Shown one piece after another: positions 6,451 to 10,815 of a stretch of 10,815 nucleotides of DNA. Made by a program: the position numbers and the translations under genes. Numbering within the stretch: the stretch's first letter is position 1; every line of letters starts with the position of its first letter. The notes beneath the pieces were generated by a model. The model saw nothing but the letters and a program-made list of their open reading frames with translations, was not told where the DNA came from and searched no databases. The stretch lies in NCBI GenBank assembly GCA_023458875.1, contig JAEWXO010000002.1:1-10815 (forward strand), read 5' to 3'. The DNA is from Bacillota bacterium. Lineage in GTDB: Bacteria > Bacillota > Clostridia > Oscillospirales > Ruminococcaceae.

Positions 6451-7794
6451 ATGAGAAGCATAAAGAGAAATATGCGGCTGATAACGCTGATGTTATCATT
6501 ATTCTGTGTCGTATTAATTATTCTTGTCGCAAAATTATATAAAGAAGCTTCATTTTACATTGTCCACTCCGACAATGCAATGCTTGGAAAGGTATATGAC
6601 AGAAACGGTGAGGTTTTATTTGACCAGAAAGCATCTGCCGATGTATACGGATATGATTATTTTACTGATGTAACAAATTTCATAGGTAATGATGACGGAC
6701 AAATGACAAACACACTTGTTGCAAGCAATCTTGAGTTGCTTAACAATTATTCATTTTCTGTACGTGCACATAATTCCGAAGGAAAAAGCGCCATATACAG
6801 CACTCTCAATCATAAGGCGAACAGAGCCGTATATGATGCATTCGGAGGAAAAAACGGTACGGCAATAGCATATAACTATAAAACAGGAGAGATTCTGGTT
6901 TGTGTAAGTAAGCCGGGTCTGAACCCGTTCGGAGGATATACCGACCTTGAGGATGGAAGCATGCTGTGCAAGGCATTTTTTAAATTTACTCCGGGCTCAA
7001 CCCAGAAAGTATCAACCCTTATAGCAGCTCATGAGATTATGGGGACAGACCTTATATCCTCAAAGGTATTTGAATGTACCGGCTCTTATATAAATAAAAG
7101 CGGAAAGGAAATATTCTGTCACAATTTATATGGCCACGGTACACAGGACATTGTTTCTGCATTTGAAAACAGCTGTAACCCGTATTTTGCACAATTAGTT
7201 GAGGATAGTGATTTTAACCTTGAGTCTGTAATAAAAATATTTAAAAAAATGGGTTATTCGGTTAATGAATCAGAACCATACGAACTACTGATAAATGGTA
7301 TTGATGTTGAAACTGCCTCTACAAATCTTAACGATAAAAATGAATTTTCAACACAGTGGGGGTGTATCGGACAGGGCGATACCATGATCAGTCCGTGTAT
7401 GATGATGATGTGGCAGAGCGCAATTGCCACCGAAACAGGAAAAGCGACAGTTCCGTATTTTATCGGACATACAACAAGATTTGACGGTTCCGCTGACAAT
7501 TATGCCATAAATTCTTATACTGATAAATTATTTGAAGAACAGACGGCTTCATATGTAAAAAACGTTATGATACAGAACGGACAGAGATATACCGATACAA
7601 TTCCGGAATATACACTAGGGCTTAAAAGCGGAACAGCACAGATAAAAAACGGTGCCGAAGAAAACTCATTCCTTACAGGCTTTGATACAAATCCTGACCA
7701 TCCTATTGCATTCTGTGTTTTAATTGAAAACAGGGTTTCAGGAGATATTACAACAGATTCCATAGTACGTACATTATTATCTTCAATAAATTAA
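6451..7794 (+). CDS. Class B penicillin-binding protein (D,D-transpeptidase), 447 aa
   Basis: This is the probable cross-linking partner of the SEDS protein encoded two bases upstream. A short cytoplasmic N-terminus is followed by a single membrane anchor (about 10-29), a small non-catalytic region (about 40-130), then the transpeptidase domain. The three active-site motifs are present: STQK at 183-186 (S183 nucleophile, in FTPGSTQK), SCN at 241-243 and KSGT at 392-395. The KTG motif is therefore KSG. The protein is small for a class B PBP, and the pedestal or dimerisation region is reduced, as in PbpA-type proteins. The PbpA-like GLE motif is not visible. The ribosome binding site (AGAGG) lies in the last codons of the SEDS gene, so the two are tightly coupled. 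A palindromic hairpin follows the stop at once. Confidence 0.92.
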   Translation: MRSIKRNMRLITLMLSLFCVVLIILVAKLYKEASFYIVHSDNAMLGKVYDRNGEVLFDQKASADVYGYDYFTDVTNFIGNDDGQMTNTLVASNLELLNNYSFSVRAHNSEGKSAIYSTLNHKANRAVYDAFGGKNGTAIAYNYKTGEILVCVSKPGLNPFGGYTDLEDGSMLCKAFFKFTPGSTQKVSTLIAAHEIMGTDLISSKVFECTGSYINKSGKEIFCHNLYGHGTQDIVSAFENSCNPYFAQLVEDSDFNLESVIKIFKKMGYSVNESEPYELLINGIDVETASTNLNDKNEFSTQWGCIGQGDTMISPCMMMMWQSAIATETGKATVPYFIGHTTRFDGSADNYAINSYTDKLFEEQTASYVKNVMIQNGQRYTDTIPEYTLGLKSGTAQIKNGAEENSFLTGFDTNPDHPIAFCVLIENRVSGDITTDSIVRTLLSSIN

Positions 7795-7796
7795 AA

Positions 7797-7839
7797 CAAT
7801 CATCAGCCTTTTCCGTATTTCGGGGAAGGCTGATGATTG
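7797..7839 (+). terminator. Hairpin closing the cell-wall operon (weak or no U-tract)
   Basis: CAATCATCAGCCTT at 7797-7810 is the reverse complement of 7826-7839. G-T and C-G pairs (7811-7814 with 7822-7825) extend the stem, leaving a 7-base loop. It starts 2 bases after the PBP stop. The bases after it (ATATAAAAG) lack a U-run on the plus strand, while the minus strand reads TTTTAATTTATT after the stem. Position argues for an operon-end structure; the missing U-tract lowers confidence in intrinsic termination. Confidence 0.55.
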
Positions 7840-7855
7840 ATATAAAAGTATTCAG

Positions 7856-7871
7856 ATGGCTGAAAAGTAAC
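7856..7871 (+). repeat. 16-base repeat, left copy, upstream of the TerD unit
   Basis: ATGGCTGAAAAGTAAC here matches ATGGCTGAATAGTAAC at 10100-10115 in 15 of 16 positions. The left copy is just before the promoter of the TerD unit. The right copy forms most of one arm of the hairpin just after it. The left copy also overlaps a small TTCAG/CTGAA hairpin at 7851-7864. A 10-base part of the repeat (CTGAATAGTA) recurs at 10246-10255. Confidence 0.4.
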
Positions 7872-7900
7872 AAAAGAAAAAATAAAATATTCCTCATATG

Positions 7901-7929
7901 TTGACGAATGACTAAAAAATGCGTATAAT
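7901..7929 (+). promoter_or_regulatory. Promoter of the TerD-containing unit
   Basis: TTGACG at 7901-7906, a 17-bp spacer and TATAAT at 7924-7929 form a near-consensus SigA promoter, with a start near 7936. This rules out the ATG at 7918-7920 region as a start for the next gene, since it lies within the promoter. The leader is about 31 nt and carries AGGAGG. Confidence 0.8.
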
Positions 7930-7966
7930 TATATTGTATGAATTATATTTATCAGGAGGTGGCTGC

Positions 7967-8635
7967 ATGGTTAATTATTATGAAGAAACTGAATTTGTTA
8001 AAGGATATTTTGAGCAATATGACGATACATTTACCTGGTATGTTCCTGATGAAAATCTTTCAGCTTCTTTAGCAGAAGAGCTCATTAAAGAAGCCGGCGA
8101 CAATCAACATCTTCATATACATAAATACCTGACCACATTAACTGTACTTGCAAAACATAAGGAACGGAATGATGTTCTTTTTCTTCTGCCAAATAAAGAA
8201 TGCGCACTGGTGCATCTGACATATGGTAAAAAGCAGAAGAAAAAAGATGACCTGCACTTTGTCTTTTTTAATAATTGTAAAGCCTCTTTGAAGTATATAA
8301 CAAAACAATATAAAACTGAATTTCTCGGTGAAAAAGGATTTGTCCTTTCAGTAAAGGATAAGATTGAAATACTTATTTTTCTTATTCAGCTTTTTTTGTT
8401 TTTTACTGTTTCATCTGATAAACGGGGAATACCAATGGTATGTATCGGAATAATTCTGTATGTAATGATTCTGCTCGACTGGAGATCAAGTGGATTTAAC
8501 CTGTTCCGTGATAAAAAACTTAATCATAGTAAGGTTATTCCGCTTCTGAGATATCAGATTGCATATATTCTTGTAATAACAGCACTTTCGGCGATAGGTG
8601 TAGCAATTATGATTTTATCATCGCTTATTCTTTAA
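7967..8635 (+). CDS. Unknown protein with three C-terminal membrane segments, 222 aa
   Basis: I do not recognise the family. Residues 1-130 look soluble, with acidic and aromatic clusters near the N-terminus (NYYEETEFVKGYFEQYDD, at 3-20), a helix-like stretch LSASLAEELIKEAG, and a basic KKQKKK patch at 88-93. Three hydrophobic segments follow at about 133-148, 156-171 and 196-221, so the soluble part probably faces the cytoplasm or is tethered to the membrane. The start at 7967 is fixed by AGGAGG at 7954-7959 with a 7-base spacer and by the promoter just upstream. A longer in-frame version starting at 7919 would begin inside the promoter. It is the first gene of a unit with the TerD protein, 27 bp upstream of it. 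A membrane partner for the TerD protein is a guess from that linkage. Confidence 0.8.
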   Translation: MVNYYEETEFVKGYFEQYDDTFTWYVPDENLSASLAEELIKEAGDNQHLHIHKYLTTLTVLAKHKERNDVLFLLPNKECALVHLTYGKKQKKKDDLHFVFFNNCKASLKYITKQYKTEFLGEKGFVLSVKDKIEILIFLIQLFLFFTVSSDKRGIPMVCIGIILYVMILLDWRSSGFNLFRDKKLNHSKVIPLLRYQIAYILVITALSAIGVAIMILSSLIL

Positions 8636-8662
8636 ATATTATATTTAGCAGAGGGGTGTAGT

Positions 8663-9934
8663 ATGGATAATATTCAGGGAATGATTGATTCAGGTAATAG
8701 TCATATAGTATTACCACCCGGAGAATATAAAGGCCCTTTTTTTATAGACAGACCATGTATAATTGAAGGAGATAATACAACTTTATGGGCAAATGCTGAA
8801 ACCGTCATTTATATAAAGTCCGCAGGTGTAACACTGATAAACTTAAGGGTTGAGCTTATAAGCAAAAATAATGACAGTGCATATTCCTTAAGTACAGAAT
8901 ACAGTGATACTCAGTGCGATAATATTGAAATAATCGGGCCTACACATGGTTTTCAGGATGAAGATATGGTTCCGGAAATGAAAAAACAGCTTTCATTCGG
9001 GACATTCAGGTCAGAAACAGAAAATACTTTTACATTTGATTTATTTATGGCATCTGATGCTAAAGTATCGACACAAATGAAAGATGTTGTGCTTTCCGCA
9101 ACCAATCTGCATCCGGGAATAAATACAATCACAGCAACCGTTTTACCGATATCCGCTAATTCGTATATATACGGAGATATTATACTAAAGTCTAAGTTTA
9201 TAAGACGTTTTTATATAAACGGTTCATCATCAGATACCGGTGAAATATGCAGCAACAAGTGCATAAGCAGGATAAGTCAGGAGGAGTGTGCTGTAAAACC
9301 GGATAATGAAATACTTGAAATGCCGAATGTTCCTGTAAGACAGCCCGTAAAACCACCAGTAATCATGAAAGATATACAGAATTCACCGGAAAGAAAAAGT
9401 GCTGCGGTATCAAACGCATATATCCTGAAAAGAGGAGAGCGCATTTATCTTGAAGATTATTCTGATTTACCGATTAAAATAATTATGAGCAATAAAGGGC
9501 AGTATAAAAAAATGGATATAGATCCGTATATATTCATGCTTGATGCTTCAGGAAGCACAAGCTGTGACGAGGACTTTGTGTATTTCGGAAACACATCTTC
9601 AAAATGTGGAAGCATTGTATTTAACAGTGACAAATCCATTGATTTGAATTTAAAAACGGTTCCCGAATACATAGAGAGGATATCATTTGCATACTCGATT
9701 TATCTTCCCTCGCCAGACTGTAATTTTTCAAATGTGCTTTACCCGTATATATCTGTATTACAGTCAGATAAAGAAATATTCAGATATACTGCAAATGATT
9801 TATTTGCCGAAACGACAATAATATTTATGGAAATATACAGACATAAATTTCAGTGGAGAATAAATACAATAGGCCAAGGATACAGAGACGGTTTAAAAAG
9901 ATTGTGTTCATCATATGGTTTAATTGTCTCATAG
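8663..9934 (+). CDS. TerD-domain protein with an N-terminal beta-helix-like region, 423 aa
   Basis: The C-terminal part (about 250-420) is a TerD domain, a calcium-binding beta-sandwich found in tellurite-resistance and general stress systems. Visible signatures are DIDPYIFMLD at 285-294, DEDFVYFGN at 302-310, TTIIFMEIYRH at 384-394 and IGQGYRDGL at 403-411. Residues about 5-65 resemble coils of a right-handed beta-helix: short strands with repeated turns, as in HIVLPPGEYKGP and CIIEGDNTTLW, then AGVTLINLRVEL. A second strand-rich segment (about 108-188) and a Pro-rich linker (about 213-235) separate this from TerD. No signal peptide or membrane segment is seen. GAGGGG lies about 6 bases before the ATG. 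It belongs to a three-gene unit. Typical TerD proteins are about 190 aa, so more than half of this protein is extra. No other ter genes are in the window. Confidence 0.82.
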   Translation: MDNIQGMIDSGNSHIVLPPGEYKGPFFIDRPCIIEGDNTTLWANAETVIYIKSAGVTLINLRVELISKNNDSAYSLSTEYSDTQCDNIEIIGPTHGFQDEDMVPEMKKQLSFGTFRSETENTFTFDLFMASDAKVSTQMKDVVLSATNLHPGINTITATVLPISANSYIYGDIILKSKFIRRFYINGSSSDTGEICSNKCISRISQEECAVKPDNEILEMPNVPVRQPVKPPVIMKDIQNSPERKSAAVSNAYILKRGERIYLEDYSDLPIKIIMSNKGQYKKMDIDPYIFMLDASGSTSCDEDFVYFGNTSSKCGSIVFNSDKSIDLNLKTVPEYIERISFAYSIYLPSPDCNFSNVLYPYISVLQSDKEIFRYTANDLFAETTIIFMEIYRHKFQWRINTIGQGYRDGLKRLCSSYGLIVS

Positions 9935-9953
9935 TGTAAAAGGAGAGGTTTCA

Positions 9954-10061
9954 ATGAATGATTTTAAAATAAAACTGCTTAAGCCATTAATTCTAGCCAT
10001 ATCATTTATAGGCTTTATTATTATTAAGTCGAATCAGAAAAAGAAAAAAAGTGAAATGTAA
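9954..10061 (+). CDS. Small single-span membrane peptide, 35 aa
   Basis: The frame begins at the ATG at 9954 and ends at TAA 10059-10061. A strong AGGAG site at 9941-9945 lies 8 bases upstream, and the start is 19 bp after the TerD stop. The peptide has a short basic N-terminus, a hydrophobic span of about 15 residues (PLILAISFIGFIIIK), and a very basic tail with five lysines in a row region (NQKKKKSEM). This resembles small bitopic membrane peptides that modulate larger membrane proteins. The function is unknown. It is supported mainly by the ribosome binding site, spacing and amphipathic layout. Confidence 0.6.
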   Translation: MNDFKIKLLKPLILAISFIGFIIIKSNQKKKKSEM

Positions 10062-10063
10062 GA

Positions 10064-10160
10064 ATATATCCCGGAACACGAGAGCAATATTTAAAAGCTA
10101 TGGCTGAATAGTAACGATAAAACGTTACTATTCAGCCATATGTATAAGCCAGGGATATAT
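10064..10160 (+). other. Nested inverted repeats after the TerD unit (18-bp hairpin inside 9-bp arms)
   Basis: Bases 10099-10116 are the exact reverse complement of 10123-10140, an 18-bp stem with a 6-base loop (ATAAAA). Outside it, ATATATCCC at 10064-10072 pairs with GGGATATAT at 10152-10160. The inner hairpin probably ends the TerD transcript, but no U-tract follows on the plus strand. On the minus strand it is followed by GCTTTTAAAT. The inner arm contains the right copy of the 16-base repeat. Confidence 0.5.
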
Positions 10161-10219
10161 GACCGAAGGACCAGGGCAATCGGAAATTCCGGTCGATTCA
10201 TGACAAATCGAAATCCCTG
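10150..10219. other. Compact structured element, possible three-way junction
   Basis: CAGGGAT at 10150-10156 pairs with ATCCCTG at 10213-10219. Inside, GACCG (10161-10165) pairs with CGGTC (10190-10194), and GATT (10195-10198) pairs with AATC (10206-10209) around a 7-base loop. Together they form a closed junction of 70 bases, without a coding frame. CAGGGAT can alternatively pair upstream through GGGATATAT with 10064-10072, so two mutually exclusive folds exist. No known RNA family is recognised. Confidence 0.4.
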
Positions 10220-10335
10220 CAAAATTAATAACTTAACCACCGTTTCTGAATAGTAGCATATAATAAGGTACAGGAACTTTTCTTAATTTATAAAATAACT
10301 TTGTCAAAACCATTGTTTTGTCGGATTTAAAGAAA

Positions 10336-10367
10336 GAAGGCTGCGTAACTTATATTACGCAGCCTTC
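10336..10367 (-). terminator. Rho-independent terminator of tRNA-Lys
   Basis: GAAGGCTGCGTAA at 10336-10348 and TTACGCAGCCTTC at 10355-10367 form a perfect 13-bp stem with a 6-base loop. Read on the minus strand it lies 13 bases after the tRNA 3' end and is followed by TTTCTTT. Confidence 0.82.
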
Positions 10368-10380
10368 GGATTAATAAAAA

Positions 10381-10453
10381 TGAGATATTGGGGATTCGAA
10401 CCCCAGACCCTTTGATTAAAAGTCAAATGCTCTGCCGACTGAGCTAATATCTC
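10381..10453 (-). tRNA. trnK: tRNA-Lys, anticodon UUU, 73 nt
   Basis: On the minus strand all arms can be read: acceptor GAGATAT/ATATCTC (7 bp, perfect), D arm GCTC/GAGC, anticodon stem TTTGA/TCAAA around the loop CTTTTAA (anticodon TTT), variable loop GGGTC, and T arm TGGGG/CCCCA with the loop TTCGAAT. The discriminator base is A. The CCA end is not encoded and must be added after transcription. It has its own promoter and terminator and appears to be a single-gene transcript. Confidence 0.97.
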
Positions 10454-10484
10454 ATGTCACTGTGCTTTCTTCAGCAACTTAATC

Positions 10485-10513
10485 ATTATATCACTTTTCG
10501 ACAATGTTGTCAA
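10485..10513 (-). promoter_or_regulatory. tRNA-Lys promoter
   Basis: On the minus strand TTGACA (10508-10513) and TATAAT (10485-10490) match consensus exactly with a 17-bp spacer. The start would be near 10478, leaving a short 5' leader of about 25 nt for RNase P to remove. The palindrome GACAATGTTGTC at 10500-10511 overlaps the -35. Confidence 0.85.
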
Positions 10514-10547
10514 GTAAAAAATAAAATAAACTTTTTTTAAATAAGTG

Positions 10548-10576
10548 TTGACAAATGAATTTTAATATGTTATGAT
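10548..10576 (+). promoter_or_regulatory. rRNA operon promoter
   Basis: TTGACA at 10548-10553 and TATGAT at 10571-10576 have a 17-bp spacer. The AT-rich tract just upstream (about 10515-10545) could act as an UP element. The start would be near 10583, giving a leader of about 210 nt to the 16S gene. It is divergent from the tRNA-Lys promoter, with 34 bp between the two -35 boxes. Confidence 0.85.
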
Positions 10577-10582
10577 ATTAAA

Positions 10583-10793
10583 GCTGTCGGACGAGAGGTA
10601 CTAAGGAAAAACGAAAGACAGAAAAAGTATCTTGAAAATTGAACAATGCACTAACAAAAACCCTTGAAGATTCAGAAGAGAAATCAACTGAGTTAACAAA
10701 AGAAGTCAAGCAGAAGACTAAAAATCTGCAAGCTAAGTATTCGTAAAAGAGTACAGGAAAGATATTAAATCACTTTGGTGAATAATATAAAAC
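10583..10793 (+). other. rRNA operon leader
   Basis: This non-coding stretch between the rRNA promoter and the 16S gene contains a CTGTC/GACAG hairpin (10584-10588 with 10617-10621). It also contains the sequence CTTGAAAATTGAACAA at 10631-10646, a boxA-like antitermination region common before Firmicute rRNA genes, and a GCAGA/TCTGC hairpin (10710-10714 with 10725-10729). The 3' part should pair with sequence after 16S to form the processing stem, but that lies outside the window. Confidence 0.7.
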
Positions 10794-10815
10794 TTGATTA
10801 AGAGTTTGATCCTGG
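10794..10815 (+). rRNA. rrs: 16S ribosomal RNA, 5' end (partial)
   Basis: AGAGTTTGATCCTGG at 10801-10815 is the universal 5' sequence of bacterial 16S rRNA, which starts at position 8 in E. coli numbering. The mature 5' end is therefore placed near 10794. The gene continues beyond the window. Confidence 0.95.

Noticed and set aside
7919..7966. Longer N-terminus for the 222-aa membrane protein
   Set aside because: The upstream ATG lies inside the TTGACG/TATAAT promoter, and the extension lacks a ribosome binding site, while 7967 has AGGAGG at 7 bases.
1..10815. CRISPR array or insertion sequence
   Set aside because: No regularly spaced repeats with unique spacers and no transposase-like frame are present.

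Overview
The window looks like the chromosome of a low-GC Gram-positive anaerobe of the class Clostridia, most likely near Ruminococcus (Oscillospiraceae). This rests on the AT-rich base composition, strong AGGAGG-type ribosome binding sites, two TTG starts, near-consensus SigA promoters with 17-bp spacers, and the gene content: SseB, a MecA-type adaptor, a membrane-anchored Thr-rich putative glycosidase, an FHA/SEDS/PBP cluster and a TerD protein. The genus is an inference from gene style; only the first 22 or so bases of a 16S gene are present at the right edge.

Left part (1-3386). The window opens in the last 39 codons of a membrane protein. A 19-bp perfect stem-loop and a second hairpin follow. 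Next come sseB (TTG start at 535) with a good terminator, then an intergenic stretch with a very strong promoter aimed at a ~120-nt non-coding RNA candidate ending in a 16-bp hairpin, and rpe with its own promoter. A mecA-like gene on the minus strand converges on rpe and overlaps its end by 9 bp. The ~390 bp between mecA and the next operon holds several inverted repeats and divergent promoter candidates.

Middle part (3387-7839). Four plus-strand genes form a probable cell-wall operon: an anchored putative glycosidase-fold protein, a membrane-tethered FHA protein, a SEDS glycosyltransferase (FtsW/RodA/SpoVE family) and a class B penicillin-binding protein. The last three overlap or nearly abut. 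The set resembles the fhaB-rodA-pbpA part of the actinobacterial cell-division locus but has no kinase or phosphatase in view. A 14-bp hairpin closes it.

Right part (7840-10140). A promoter with TTGACG-17-TATAAT drives a three-gene unit: a 222-aa protein of unknown family with three C-terminal membrane segments, a 423-aa protein joining an N-terminal beta-helix-like stretch to a C-terminal TerD domain, and a 35-aa single-span membrane peptide. This is the best candidate here for an undescribed system. A near-identical 16-mer lies on each side of the unit.

Right edge (10141-10815). A compact structured element, whose predicted pairings form a three-way junction, is followed by tRNA-Lys(UUU) on the minus strand with its own terminator and promoter. 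A divergent consensus rRNA promoter, the rRNA leader and the 5' end of the 16S gene complete the window. All claims come from reading the sequence alone; no database or folding programs were run.
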